From Ruegeria arenilitoris (GTDB lineage Bacteria; Pseudomonadota; Alphaproteobacteria; Rhodobacterales; Rhodobacteraceae): a stretch of 64,000 bases of DNA. A program made the position numbers and the translations under genes. This document shows positions 36,544 through 45,501 of this stretch, piece after piece. Numbering within the stretch: the first letter of the stretch is position 1; each line of letters opens with the position of its first letter. The notes under the pieces are model-generated. The model was not told where the DNA came from and searched no databases. It worked only from the letters and a program-made list of their open reading frames with translations. The DNA lies in assembly GCF_013030985.1 (NCBI RefSeq), contig NZ_WPYP01000006.1, positions 62,001-126,000 of the forward strand, given 5' to 3'.

Positions 36544-37740
36544 TTAGCTGGTCAACGCGTCGGCGATCTTACGCGCCAGTCGCTTGGCCACTTCATCCTT
36601 GCCCATGCGCGGCCATTCCTCGGCACCGTTGTCCGAAATCAGGATGACGGCATTTTCCGATCCGCCCATGATCCCTGTTGCAGGGCTTACATCATTGGCC
36701 ACGATCCAGTCACAGCCCTTGCGCCCTCGTTTGGCGGTGGCGTGTTCGACCACATTGTCCGTTTCAGCCGCGAACCCGACGACCAGCGCGGGGCGGCCTT
36801 TCTCCATATGCGAGACACGTTTCAGGATGTCGGGGTTTTCTGCGAATTCCAGCACTGGCAATCCATCGCGGCTTTTCTTCAGCTTCTTGTCCGAGGCGCT
36901 GGAAACGCGCCAGTCGGCAACCGCCGCTGCAAACACACCCGCGTCTACCGGCAGTGCCGCATCCACCGCGTCGGACATCTGCTGCGCGGTCTCAACCGGC
37001 ACAACCTGAACACCGTCGGGCGGCGGTACATCTGCAGGGCCGGTTACAAACACCACCTCGGCCCCCAGCGTGGCCAATGCCCGCGCCACCGCTGCGCCCT
37101 GCGCCCCGGACGAGCGGTTGGCGATATAGCGCACCGGATCGATGGGTTCATGCGTCGGGCCCGAGGTTACAAGCACACGTTTGCCGTCCAGCGGACCATC
37201 ACCTAGTTCCGCCTCAATCGCGGCCACAATCTCCAGCGGTTCCGACATGCGTCCTGGGCCGTATTCGCCACAGGCCATATCGCCCTCGTTCGGGCCCACA
37301 AAACGGATGCCATCCGCCTGCAACTGTTTCAGGTTGCGCTGTGTGGCCGGGTGATCCCACATCCGCACATTCATCGCAGGCGCACACAGAACCGGCGTGT
37401 CGGTCGCCATCAACAAGGTCGAGGCCAGATCATTGGCCAGCCCCCCGGCCATCTTGCCCATCAGATCGGCAGTCGCCGGGGCCACAACGATCAGATCAGC
37501 CGAACGGGACAGTTGAATATGCCCCATTTCGGCCTCATCCGTCAGGTCGAAAAGGTCGCGATAGACTTTCTCTCCGGCCAAGGCAGACACCGACAGGGGC
37601 GTCACGAACTCCTCGGCCGCGCGGGTCAATACGGGCGTCACCGTCGCGCCGCGTTCCCGCAAACGCCGGATCAGGTCCAGCGACTTATACGCCGCGATCC
37701 CACCGCCGATGATCAGCAGAATGCGTTTCGATGCCAGCAT
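36544..37740 (-). CDS. coaBC: Bifunctional phosphopantothenoylcysteine decarboxylase / phosphopantothenate-cysteine ligase
   Basis: A 398-residue bifunctional CoA synthesis enzyme. The N-terminal flavoprotein decarboxylase (CoaC) has IGGGIAAYKSLDLIRRL, APAMNVRMW and the GDMACGEYGPGRM lid; the C-terminal ligase (CoaB) has VTSGPTHEPIDPVRYIANRSSGAQG and the CTP-binding DWRVSSASDKKLKK. It ligates cysteine to 4'-phosphopantothenate and decarboxylates the product. Confidence 0.96.
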   Translation of the reverse strand: MLASKRILLIIGGGIAAYKSLDLIRRLRERGATVTPVLTRAAEEFVTPLSVSALAGEKVYRDLFDLTDEAEMGHIQLSRSADLIVVAPATADLMGKMAGGLANDLASTLLMATDTPVLCAPAMNVRMWDHPATQRNLKQLQADGIRFVGPNEGDMACGEYGPGRMSEPLEIVAAIEAELGDGPLDGKRVLVTSGPTHEPIDPVRYIANRSSGAQGAAVARALATLGAEVVFVTGPADVPPPDGVQVVPVETAQQMSDAVDAALPVDAGVFAAAVADWRVSSASDKKLKKSRDGLPVLEFAENPDILKRVSHMEKGRPALVVGFAAETDNVVEHATAKRGRKGCDWIVANDVSPATGIMGGSENAVILISDNGAEEWPRMGKDEVAKRLARKIADALTS

Positions 37741-37803
37741 ATTGAACCCTTCCCGTCCCGGTCGGCCCCGACATTAGGCAAGCGGGACAGACAGTTCCAG
37801 CGG

Positions 37804-38619
37804 TTAATTCTGTGTTTCAAAGGCCAGGCAAGGGTCTTCGCGCTCAACGATTGGACTGTCGATCACCGCGTCGAATTCCCCATTTACCAAACCGTCCTCG
37901 GATTGGCCCAGTACAAACACTTTCAACCCCGGGCGCAGGCGGAACAGAAAGGTCGGAATCCCCCGATCCTTTCGCGCATGACCGTTGCCTGTGATCACCG
38001 CGACCGGTCCACCTGTTTCATCTGTCGCGCGCAGGATTGCGCGGGTCAATACCGCATCACGCAGCCGCTGAATAGCGACCAGTTGCGGCAAGGCACTTTC
38101 CGGGATCGCATTGCAATGGGCCGCCAGTTGATCGGCTTCGCGCGCGGCCTGTTCTTCAGCAGGCAACGGAACGGTCAGCCCGTACCGCGCCGCATCCGCA
38201 CCCAAGGCGGTGGCCGCGCCCCGTTCCATCGCCGCACGGGCGGCTGCACGCGGGACCATGGCGCCATAAACCGGCGCGTCCGACGCCTGAAACACCGGGT
38301 AATACATGCTGAGCGGCGGCCAGCCGGATTCGATCCATTCCAGAATCCGCGCCAGTTCCTCGGGATCGGATACGGCCTTGTCCGCAAGGCGCTGCGCACC
38401 TTCCTCGGTCACCATTTCCCACACGACGGCCGAGGGCCTCACGGCCTTCAACGCCTCTGCCTGAATAATATGGTGTTGGGGATTGTCGTGAACCTCGCCC
38501 AGAATGACGACGTCCGCCGACATCATCGCGGCCAGAACGTCATCGGGGATCAGATCATCGGCATGGCCGGGACGGACCATAACCACAAGTGCACAAAGCA
38601 GAATCGCAAGCTGTCTCAT
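37804..38619 (-). CDS. ChaN-family (haem-binding-type) exported protein
   Basis: A 271-residue protein with a signal peptide (MRQLAILLCALVVMVRPGHA) and the ChaN/DUF399 fold: ADVVILGEVHDNPQHHIIQ near residue 35, then EMVTEEGAQ and a terminal PVAVITGNGHARKDRG block. Campylobacter ChaN binds haem as a dimer; here the signal lacks an obvious lipobox, so it is probably soluble periplasmic. It overlaps rpoH by 4 bp, linking it to the RpoHII transcript. That suggests a stress or iron/haem role, which is inference. Confidence 0.8.
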   Translation of the reverse strand: MRQLAILLCALVVMVRPGHADDLIPDDVLAAMMSADVVILGEVHDNPQHHIIQAEALKAVRPSAVVWEMVTEEGAQRLADKAVSDPEELARILEWIESGWPPLSMYYPVFQASDAPVYGAMVPRAAARAAMERGAATALGADAARYGLTVPLPAEEQAAREADQLAAHCNAIPESALPQLVAIQRLRDAVLTRAILRATDETGGPVAVITGNGHARKDRGIPTFLFRLRPGLKVFVLGQSEDGLVNGEFDAVIDSPIVEREDPCLAFETQN

Positions 38620-39494
38620 GCGATGAAGTGTTGCACCTCACGCGATTGAGCTTCAAGGCTCTTGCGCATTTTCACGAAGGCCGCGGCCTCGAGCTGACGC
38701 ACACGCTCCTTGGACAGCCCAAGTTCCTTCCCAAGGCTTTCCAGCGTCCGGGCCGGTTCACGCAGTTTGCGTTCGCGCACGATGAACCTTTCGCGGTCAT
38801 TCAGGGCCTGCATGGCCGTGACCAGCCATTCGCGCAGCTGTTCGGTGTCATGATTATTCTCGACCGTCTCGGCGGCCTGCGCGCGTTCGTCTTCCAGTGC
38901 ATCAATCCACTCGCGCCCGTCCTCATCCGCCGACTGCACCGCGTTCAGCGAGAAATCGGAGCCGGACAACCGGCCCTCCATCATCTCGACATCGCGCAGG
39001 GGCACGCCAATCTCGGCGGCGATCATCTGGTGCAACTGGTGGCGGTCCAGATCCATGCCCTCGGTCGCGGCCTCACGCTCCAGACGCGCCTGAACCCGGC
39101 GCATGTTGAAAAACAGCGATTTCTGCGACGAGGTCGACCCGGTCCGCACCATGGACCAGTTGCGCATCACGTAATCCTGAATGCTCGCCTTGATCCACCA
39201 GACCGCATAGGTCGAAAAGCGCACGCCGCGATCCGGATCAAATTTGTCAGCGGCTTTCATCAGGCCCAGACCGGCCTCCTGGATCAGATCGTTCATCGGA
39301 GCGCCATAGCGCTTGAACTTGGCCGCCATCGAAATCGCCAACCGCATATAGGCCGTGATCAGCCGGTGCAGCGCCTGTTCGTCGCGCTCATCGCGCCAGG
39401 CATAAGCCAGCCGCAATTCGGTCTCAGCGTCCAGCAATTCGGCCTTCATCGCTTGCCGGGACATCGAGAAATCGTTCGCATTGTCCAGTGCCAT
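38616..39494 (-). CDS. rpoH: RNA polymerase sigma factor RpoHII
   Basis: A 292-residue sigma-32 family factor. Region 2 (AYMRLAISMAAKFKRYG, DLIQEAGLGLMKA, FSTYAVWWIKASIQDYVMRN) and the RpoH box after it (SSQKSLFFNMRRVQ) are diagnostic; region 4 has LSKERVRQLEAAAFVKMR. The opening EAELLDAETELRLAYAWRDERDE and GSTSSQKSLFF match the RpoHII paralogue of Rhodobacter rather than RpoHI. RpoHII drives singlet-oxygen and oxidative-stress genes. A promoter resembling RpoE-type sites lies 56-84 bp upstream. Confidence 0.9.
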   Translation of the reverse strand: MALDNANDFSMSRQAMKAELLDAETELRLAYAWRDERDEQALHRLITAYMRLAISMAAKFKRYGAPMNDLIQEAGLGLMKAADKFDPDRGVRFSTYAVWWIKASIQDYVMRNWSMVRTGSTSSQKSLFFNMRRVQARLEREAATEGMDLDRHQLHQMIAAEIGVPLRDVEMMEGRLSGSDFSLNAVQSADEDGREWIDALEDERAQAAETVENNHDTEQLREWLVTAMQALNDRERFIVRERKLREPARTLESLGKELGLSKERVRQLEAAAFVKMRKSLEAQSREVQHFIA

Positions 39495-39549
39495 GGAAAT
39501 CTCCCCTTTTCACAGGCGCGGGGCCGGACTTGCCTTGCCGACCTATGGT

Positions 39550-39578
39550 CGATACGCAGAACAAAACCGAGCGGATCA
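39550..39578 (-). promoter_or_regulatory. Candidate RpoE (ECF11)-type promoter of rpoHII
   Basis: On the minus strand the sequence is TGATCC - 17 bases - GTATCG, with its -10 end 56 bp upstream of the rpoH ATG. Rhodobacter RpoE promoters carry TGATCC at -35 and a GTAA-type -10 about 17 bases on; the -35 is exact, the -10 matches GTA. In Rhodobacter sphaeroides rpoHII is a known RpoE target. Confidence 0.6.
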
Positions 39579-39595
39579 CATGAAAGGTAATTATA

Positions 39596-40117
39596 GTGTA
39601 TCCGGATTTAACCTTTGTGTTGGGCGGCGCAGCCTCGGGCAAATCGGCATTTGCCGAACAACTTGTTGTTTCATCAGGAAAAAGCCGGGTTTATCTCGCA
39701 ACATCACAAGTGTTTGATGACGAGATGCGCGACAAGGTGCAGCGCCACATCGCCCAACGCGGCGAAGGGTGGGCGACTGTCGAGGCACCCTTGGATCTTG
39801 GTCCGGCTTTGGCCGATCTGACCCCTGACCATATCTGCCTGATCGACTGCGCGACCATGTGGCTGACCAACCACCTGCTCGCCGAAAACGATCTGGAGGT
39901 GGCGCAGGCTGCACTGTTGCAGGCGCTGAAATCCTGCCATGCGCCGGTCGTGATCGTCTCGAACGAGGTCGGCCACGGCATCGTGCCCGACAACGCCCTG
40001 TCCCGCCGGTTCCGCGAGGCGCAGGGGCGATTGAATATCGCGCTGGCGGCGCAGGCCGATCTGGCGGTGCAGGTCACCGCAGGACTGCCGCTGGTTCTGA
40101 AAGGACAGTTGCCGTGA
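39596..40117 (+). CDS. cobU: Adenosylcobinamide kinase / adenosylcobinamide-phosphate guanylyltransferase
   Basis: A 173-residue bifunctional enzyme of cobalamin nucleotide-loop assembly. The P-loop is FVLGGAASGKSAFAE, followed by the conserved VYLATSQVFDDEMRDKVQRH (His nucleophile for GMP), CLIDCATMWLTNHL and VSNEVGHGIVPDN. It starts with GTG. Its stop overlaps the start of the next gene, a phosphatase that may serve the same pathway, by 4 bp. Other cobalamin genes are not in the window. Confidence 0.95.
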   Translation: MYPDLTFVLGGAASGKSAFAEQLVVSSGKSRVYLATSQVFDDEMRDKVQRHIAQRGEGWATVEAPLDLGPALADLTPDHICLIDCATMWLTNHLLAENDLEVAQAALLQALKSCHAPVVIVSNEVGHGIVPDNALSRRFREAQGRLNIALAAQADLAVQVTAGLPLVLKGQLP

Positions 40118-40692
40118 CCCGCCTGCACCTTGTCCGCCACGGGCCGACCCATGCAAAAACCATAGTCGGCTGGTCCGATCTACCCGCCGATCTCAGCGAT
40201 GAGGCGACCATTGCGCGGCTGCACGACCACCTGCCAGAGGGCGCGCTGGTAATCTCCTCCGACCTGTCCCGCGCTGTAGATACGGCCTCGGCCATCCAAG
40301 GCACCCGGCGACGCCTGCCGCATCACCGCGACCTGCGCGAGATTCACTTTGGAAGGTGGGAATTGCGCGGTTTCAAAGATATTGAGGCCGAAGACCCCGA
40401 ACTGTCCTTTGCCTATTGGGACAACCCCGGCGATGTGCGCCCGCCCGAGGGCGAAAGCTGGAACGAGGTACGCGCCCGCGTCGATGCCGTGATCGACCGC
40501 CTGATCGCCGACCATACCGGGCGCGATCTGGTCATCGTTGCCCATTTCGGCGTGATCCTGACGCAGGTCCAGCGTGCCCTTGATATCTCGGCCTATGAGG
40601 CGTTCAGCCATCGGATCGATAACCTCTCGGTCACCGACATCACCCATCATGGTGACCGCTGGTCGGTGGGGCGGATCAATCACCTCCCGTGA
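40114..40692 (+). CDS. Histidine phosphatase family protein (possible alpha-ribazole phosphatase)
   Basis: A 192-residue phosphatase with the catalytic RHG motif in LHLVRHGPTHAKT, the second arginine in SSDLSRAVDTA and the C-terminal His in VIVAHFGVIL. Being translationally coupled to cobU, it could be the CobC-type alpha-ribazole-5'-phosphate phosphatase, but many histidine phosphatases have other substrates. It starts with the GTG overlapping the cobU stop; longer upstream frames lie inside cobU. Confidence 0.82.
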   Translation: MTRLHLVRHGPTHAKTIVGWSDLPADLSDEATIARLHDHLPEGALVISSDLSRAVDTASAIQGTRRRLPHHRDLREIHFGRWELRGFKDIEAEDPELSFAYWDNPGDVRPPEGESWNEVRARVDAVIDRLIADHTGRDLVIVAHFGVILTQVQRALDISAYEAFSHRIDNLSVTDITHHGDRWSVGRINHLP

Positions 40693-40750
40693 TCATACCC
40701 CGCACAAATCACTGATTTACTGATTGATCATACCGCGCCATCGTTACGGC

Positions 40751-41635
40751 ATGACCTATGACTTGTTTATCGGAGACCGCCTGTTTTCCAGCTGGTCCAT
40801 GCGCGGTTGGCTGATGCTGGAAAAGTTCGGCCTGCCCTATCGAAGCCACATGATCGGCCTCTATTCCGGCACCATGGCCGAGGATATGAAAGCTCTTGCG
40901 CCCGCCCGCCTCGTGCCCGCCCTGCGCCTACCTGACGGTACGGTCGTGGGCGAAAGCCTCGCCATGGCCGAGACCCTGGCCGAACGGCACCCCGAGGCCG
41001 GAATGTGGCCCACGAACCCCGCCGCCCGCGCCACCGCCCGGTGGCTCTGCGCCGAGATGGTCGCCGGGTTCAATGCCCTGCGCGGGGAATGCCCGATGCA
41101 GCTTCAGCACTGCTGGCAGGGGTTTGAGCCCTCCCCCGAGACGTTGGCCGATCTGGAACGGATCGAAACGCTCTGGGCCCATGCTCGAGCTGTGTCCGGT
41201 GCAGAAACCGGTCCGCTCTTTGGCGAGTATTCTCTGGCGGACGTGTTTTACACGCCAGTTGCCGCGCGGATCATCGGGTACGGCTTGCCGGTGTCCGAGG
41301 CCAACCGCACCTATTGTCGGGAACTGCTGGCAGACACGCCCGTCCGGCAATGGCGCGCGATGGGGCTGACCGTGACGTATGATCCCTTTCCCTATGCGCT
41401 GGACCTGCCATCGCAGCCTTGGCCAATCGGCGGGCCTTCGGACGCACGCCCTGTCGAGGACGGCCCCTCGGTCAACGCCACATGCCCCTATTCCGGCAAA
41501 CCGGTCACGCATTTTCTGGAACTGAACGGGCAGCGTTGGGGCTTTTGCAATCAATTTTGCCGTGACAAAACCGTCGCAGACCCGGGCGCTTGGCCGAAAT
41601 TCATAACAAGGGCGGATACTGTTAACGATTCTTAA
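40751..41635 (+). CDS. Glutathione S-transferase-like protein with C-terminal cysteine module
   Basis: A 294-residue protein. Residues 1-205 are GST-like: the thioredoxin-type N-terminal domain with LFIGDRLFSSWSMRGWLML and the substrate-binding VPALRLPDGTVVGES, then the helical domain. Residues about 240-294 add a separate module with CPYSGKPV and FCNQFCRDKT, a three- or four-cysteine arrangement like TRASH/YHS metal-binding domains. The ATG at 40751 is chosen over an upstream TTG. Function is unknown; the module suggests metal sensing or binding linked to glutathione chemistry. Confidence 0.8.
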   Translation: MTYDLFIGDRLFSSWSMRGWLMLEKFGLPYRSHMIGLYSGTMAEDMKALAPARLVPALRLPDGTVVGESLAMAETLAERHPEAGMWPTNPAARATARWLCAEMVAGFNALRGECPMQLQHCWQGFEPSPETLADLERIETLWAHARAVSGAETGPLFGEYSLADVFYTPVAARIIGYGLPVSEANRTYCRELLADTPVRQWRAMGLTVTYDPFPYALDLPSQPWPIGGPSDARPVEDGPSVNATCPYSGKPVTHFLELNGQRWGFCNQFCRDKTVADPGAWPKFITRADTVNDS

Positions 41636-41680
41636 ACCGCGATCATGTCAGCAACGACTTGTTAACCAAAAAGGTCGTTC

Positions 41681-43192
41681 ATGGTCGCCCGTTCTCATAC
41701 CGTCGCTTTCCAAGGGGTCGATGCCCGCCCGGTCGAGGTGCAATGCGCCGTCTCGCCGGGCCTGCCCGCCTTTTCCATCGTCGGCCTGCCCGACAAGGCC
41801 GTGTCCGAGGCCCGCGACCGCGTCCGCAGCGCGCTAAGCTCGATGGCTATCGCGTTGCCGTCGAAACGGATTACCATCAACCTGTCTCCTGCCGATCTAC
41901 CGAAAGAAGGCAGCCATTTCGACCTGCCCATCGCGGTGGCGTTGCTGTCCGCGCTGGAAATCATCCCACCCGATGCCGCAGAACGGTCGGTTTCACTGGG
42001 CGAGCTGTCTCTGGACGGTTCCTTGGTCCCGGTCGTCGGCGCCCTGCCCGCCGCCATGACAGCCGCGGCCGAGGATCGCACGCTGCTGTGCCCCAAAGCC
42101 TCCAGCGCCGAGGCCGCCTGGGTCGATGCAACGCAAGTGATCGGTGCCGGGTCTTTAGGTGACGTGGTGCGCCATTTCTCGGGCCAGTCGCCCTTGCCTG
42201 CCGCTCAACCCGGAGAGGTGAACCTTGCCCCAAGCGCTCGGGATCTGCGCGATGTGAAGGGACAGGAACGCGCCAAACGCGCGCTGGAAATCGCTGCCGC
42301 CGGGCGTCATCACCTGATCATGATCGGCACGCCGGGGTCGGGTAAGTCCATGCTGGCCGCGCGCCTACCCGGAATTCTGCCGCCACTGACCCCGACTGAG
42401 GCACTGGAAACCTCGATGATCCAATCGCTGTGCGGATTGCTGGACGAAGGCGGCATCAGCCGCACCCGCCCGTTTCGCGAGCCGCACCACACAGCCTCGA
42501 TGGCCGCTATCGTCGGGGGCGGCAAAGGGGCGAAACCGGGGGAAATCTCACTCGCTCATAATGGCGTTCTGTTCATGGACGAATTCCCCGAGTTTCCACG
42601 CACCGTGCTGGAAACCCTGCGCCAACCGATTGAAACGGGTGAGGTCATGGTCGCCCGTGCAAATGCCCATGTGAAATACCCGTGCCGCTTCATGCTGGTG
42701 GCCGCCGCCAACCCCTGCAAATGCGGATACCTGACCGACCCCGCTCGTGCCTGCTCGCGCGCGCCTGTGTGCGGCGAGGATTATCTGGGGCGAATTTCCG
42801 GGCCGCTGATGGATCGGTTCGATCCGCGGATAGAAGTTCCCCCCGTGGGGTTTACCGACTTGGACCTGCCGCCATCCGGAGACAGCTCTGCCACCGTTGC
42901 CGCCCGCGTTGAAGCGGCCCGGGCCATCCAAGCGGACCGTTTCGCTGGCACGACGACCCGGCAAAACTCCGATGTCGAAGGCAAAGTGTTAGAAGAGATC
43001 GCCGCCCCGGACGCCGAGGGCAAGGAGTTGCTGCTGAAAGCCGCCGAGCGGTTCGGCCTGTCGGCCCGCGCGTTTCACCGGATACTGCGCGTGGCGCGGA
43101 CGATTGCCGATCTGGAGGGCGCTCCGGATGTCCGCCGCCCGCATGTGGCCGAGGCGCTGAGCTTTCGCATCAGCGCCAAGGTCGCGGCTTAA
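41681..43192 (+). CDS. comM: ComM/YifB-family magnesium-chelatase-like ATPase
   Basis: A 503-residue AAA+ protein with an N-terminal Lon-protease-like domain and a helicase-type ATPase core. Walker A is GTPGSGKSM, Walker [10 protein letters not shown], and the zinc-binding loop CKCGYL...CSRAPVC is present. In Vibrio, ComM is a branch-migration helicase used in natural transformation; many non-competent bacteria also have it. The ATG is preceded by AAAGG. The end shares TTAA with the gshB stop. Confidence 0.95.
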   Translation: MVARSHTVAFQGVDARPVEVQCAVSPGLPAFSIVGLPDKAVSEARDRVRSALSSMAIALPSKRITINLSPADLPKEGSHFDLPIAVALLSALEIIPPDAAERSVSLGELSLDGSLVPVVGALPAAMTAAAEDRTLLCPKASSAEAAWVDATQVIGAGSLGDVVRHFSGQSPLPAAQPGEVNLAPSARDLRDVKGQERAKRALEIAAAGRHHLIMIGTPGSGKSMLAARLPGILPPLTPTEALETSMIQSLCGLLDEGGISRTRPFREPHHTASMAAIVGGGKGAKPGEISLAHNGVLFMDEFPEFPRTVLETLRQPIETGEVMVARANAHVKYPCRFMLVAAANPCKCGYLTDPARACSRAPVCGEDYLGRISGPLMDRFDPRIEVPPVGFTDLDLPPSGDSSATVAARVEAARAIQADRFAGTTTRQNSDVEGKVLEEIAAPDAEGKELLLKAAERFGLSARAFHRILRVARTIADLEGAPDVRRPHVAEALSFRISAKVAA

Positions 43193-44121
43193 AGCTTGGC
43201 CTCGATCGCCTGCCAGATCTTTTCGGCGATGTTCACGCCGTCAAACCGCTCCAGTTCCTGAATGCCGGTGGGTGAGGTCACGTTGATTTCAGTCAGATAA
43301 TCCCCGATCACATCGATCCCGACGAAGACCTGACCTTTCTCTTTAAGCAGCGGGCCAATCGCGGCACAGATCTCAAGATCACGTTCAGACAAGCCGATTT
43401 TTTCTGGCCGCCCACCCACATGCATGTTCGAACGTGTTTCGCCTGCGGCGGGTACGCGGTTGATGGCACCGACCGGGTCGCCATCGACCAGAATAATCCG
43501 TTTGTCGCCATTGCTGACATCGGGCAGGAATTTCTGAACGATCAATGGTTCGCGCGAGAAACCGGTGAACAACTCGTGCAGAGAGGTCAGGTTGCGGTCA
43601 TTCGCATCCAGCCGGAACACGCCCGCACCTCCATTGCCGTAAAGCGGTTTGAGGATCACATCGCCATGTTTATCCTTGAACGCCTTGATGGTCTGCAGAT
43701 CACGCGCAACGGTCGTCGGAGGCGTCAGGTCGGGGAAATCCAGAACCAGTAGCTTCTCGGGGTAGTTGCGCACCCAGAACGGATCGTTGACCACCAACGC
43801 CTGCCCGTTCAGACGGTCCAGCAAGTGGGTCGAGGTGATGTAGTGCATGTCGAACGGAGGGTCCTGACGCAGCCAGATCACGTCGAATTCTGCCAGATCA
43901 ACCTCGCGCTCAGACCCCAGCTCGGCTGGGTTGCCCGCCACACGCTGCACCTTCATATCGTGGCCGCGTGCGGTGATGCGCCCTTCTTGATAGGCCAGTT
44001 GGTCGGGCCCGTAGAAAAACAGCGAATGCCCGCGCGCCTGCGCCTCTTCGGCCAAGCGGAAGGAGCTGTCTGCATTGATATCCACGGCCCCGATCGGGTC
44101 CATCTGAAAGGCGATTTTCAT
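43189..44121 (-). CDS. gshB: Glutathione synthase
   Basis: A 310-residue ATP-grasp enzyme joining glycine to gamma-glutamylcysteine. Conserved segments: [17 protein letters not shown] at the start, the ATP-binding [17 protein letters not shown], the small-loop region [20 protein letters not shown], and GLDVIG-type [19 protein letters not shown] at the C-terminus. It follows yraN and rsmI on the same strand, a gene order common in alphaproteobacteria. Confidence 0.97.
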   Translation of the reverse strand: MKIAFQMDPIGAVDINADSSFRLAEEAQARGHSLFFYGPDQLAYQEGRITARGHDMKVQRVAGNPAELGSEREVDLAEFDVIWLRQDPPFDMHYITSTHLLDRLNGQALVVNDPFWVRNYPEKLLVLDFPDLTPPTTVARDLQTIKAFKDKHGDVILKPLYGNGGAGVFRLDANDRNLTSLHELFTGFSREPLIVQKFLPDVSNGDKRIILVDGDPVGAINRVPAAGETRSNMHVGGRPEKIGLSERDLEICAAIGPLLKEKGQVFVGIDVIGDYLTEINVTSPTGIQELERFDGVNIAEKIWQAIEAKL

Positions 44122-44182
44122 GGCGTGTCCCTCAGTTTCACGCCAGATACATGGCCCAGCGGGGCCATGGGTTCAATGGGGA

Positions 44183-44554
44183 TCAGGCCTGACCAAAGGC
44201 GTTTTCGATGATTTGAACAGCCCCCGATGCATCCACCAAGGCCGCGTCGAACCGGGCATTTGTCAGTTATCCGCCCGGCTGCGTTTCCAGAAACTGAGCG
44301 GCAGAGGCGTAAATCCGGTCCATCTGGCGTCGGCTGATCCGGGCTGCAGCCGTCTCGAAACTGGCGCTTTTCTTGACCTCGATGAAAACGACACCCTCCG
44401 CGTTTCGGGCGATCAGGTCGATCTCACCCCCTGCCCCGCGCCAGCGACGATGTGCAATTGAAAACCCGCGCCGTTCGTAGTCGGATGCCACTTGCTGCTC
44501 GGCCGCCTGTCCGGCGTGATAGGAGACCGAACTTCGGACGGATCGTGCGGTCAT
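44183..44554 (-). pseudogene. yraN: YraN (UPF0102) gene interrupted by an in-frame stop
   Basis: The frame opens with 95 codons of a typical YraN nuclease-fold protein: AAEQQVASDYERRGFSIAHR, then the motif GEIDLIA...VVFIEVKK. A TAA stop at 44267-44269 interrupts it, but the same frame continues for 27 more codons in recognisably YraN sequence (LTNARFDAALVDASGAVQII) and then meets TGA at 44183-44185. A single base change would restore the expected 123 residues. The catalytic core lies before the stop, so a truncated protein could still be made. The gene sits between rsmI and gshB as usual, two bases after rsmI. Confidence 0.8.
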
Positions 44555-44555
44555 G

Positions 44556-45413
44556 TCATCCCTTTCCCAGTTTCAGGGCCTTCTGATAGATCGGACGGCG
44601 CGGCAGTTTGTACATTTCCGACACCAAATCCGCCGCGTCCCGAACCGAATGCGTTTCCAGGGCCCGTCTCAAAGCCTCTTCTACGTCGGATTCGTTAACA
44701 GTTTCTGAATGGCCGCGATCCACCAACAGGACGATCTCACCCTTGACCGTCTGCCCTTGCAGCCCTGCCGCCAGTTCGCCCAAAGATCCACGCCGGACCT
44801 CTTCGAATTTCTTGGTCAATTCGCGACACATCGCGGCGGATCGGTTTTCCCCCAACACCCCGGCCAGATCCGACAGGCAGGCCGCGACCCGTTTTGGCGA
44901 TTCGTAAAACACCAGTGTCCCAGGCACATCGCGCAGCGCCTCGATCCGCGACCGACGGGCACCGGAGGCATTTGGCAGAAATCCCGCGAAAAAGAACGCA
45001 TCCGTCGGCAAACCCGCCAAGGTCAGAGCCATCAACGCCGCCGACGGTCCCGGTGCGCAGGTCACCACATGCCCGGCCTCGGCCGCCTGCCGCCCCAGAT
45101 CGTAGCCCGGATCAGCGATCAGCGGCATTCCAGCCTCGGACGCGTAGGCAACCGATTTTCCTTCACCCAGCGCATCCAGAATTTTGCCGCGTGCACCCGC
45201 ACCGCTGTGGTCGTGATAGGCCAGAATGCGCCGCCCTTCGAGCGGGACGCCATGAATCTCCATCAATCGGCGCAGGCTGCGCGTGTCTTCGGCGGCGATC
45301 ACGTCCGCCGAGGCCAGCACGTCCAGCGCCCTGAGCGTGATATCGCGTGCCGTTCCGATCGGAGTGGCAACAAAATACAGGCCGGCGCCCAATCTGACTT
45401 TTTGGAAATTCAA
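44556..45413 (-). CDS. rsmI: 16S rRNA (cytidine(1402)-2'-O)-methyltransferase
   Basis: A 285-residue tetrapyrrole-methylase-fold enzyme. Conserved sequences: LYFVATPIGTARDITLRAL at the start, AAEDTRSLRRLM, SEAGMPLIADPGYDL, and APGPSAALMALTLAGLP. It methylates C1402 of 16S rRNA in the decoding centre. It diverges from the LpoA-like lipoprotein gene, the same pairing seen around yraL/lpoA in many proteobacteria. Confidence 0.95.
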   Translation of the reverse strand: MNFQKVRLGAGLYFVATPIGTARDITLRALDVLASADVIAAEDTRSLRRLMEIHGVPLEGRRILAYHDHSGAGARGKILDALGEGKSVAYASEAGMPLIADPGYDLGRQAAEAGHVVTCAPGPSAALMALTLAGLPTDAFFFAGFLPNASGARRSRIEALRDVPGTLVFYESPKRVAACLSDLAGVLGENRSAAMCRELTKKFEEVRRGSLGELAAGLQGQTVKGEIVLLVDRGHSETVNESDVEEALRRALETHSVRDAADLVSEMYKLPRRPIYQKALKLGKG

Positions 45414-45501
45414 AGCTGGACCCTCACAGCGTGACGTTTATTATCGCGGCTCAATAGAATGGTGGCACCCCAAGCCGCCGGGACAGGGAGTTTTCATTCA
45501 G

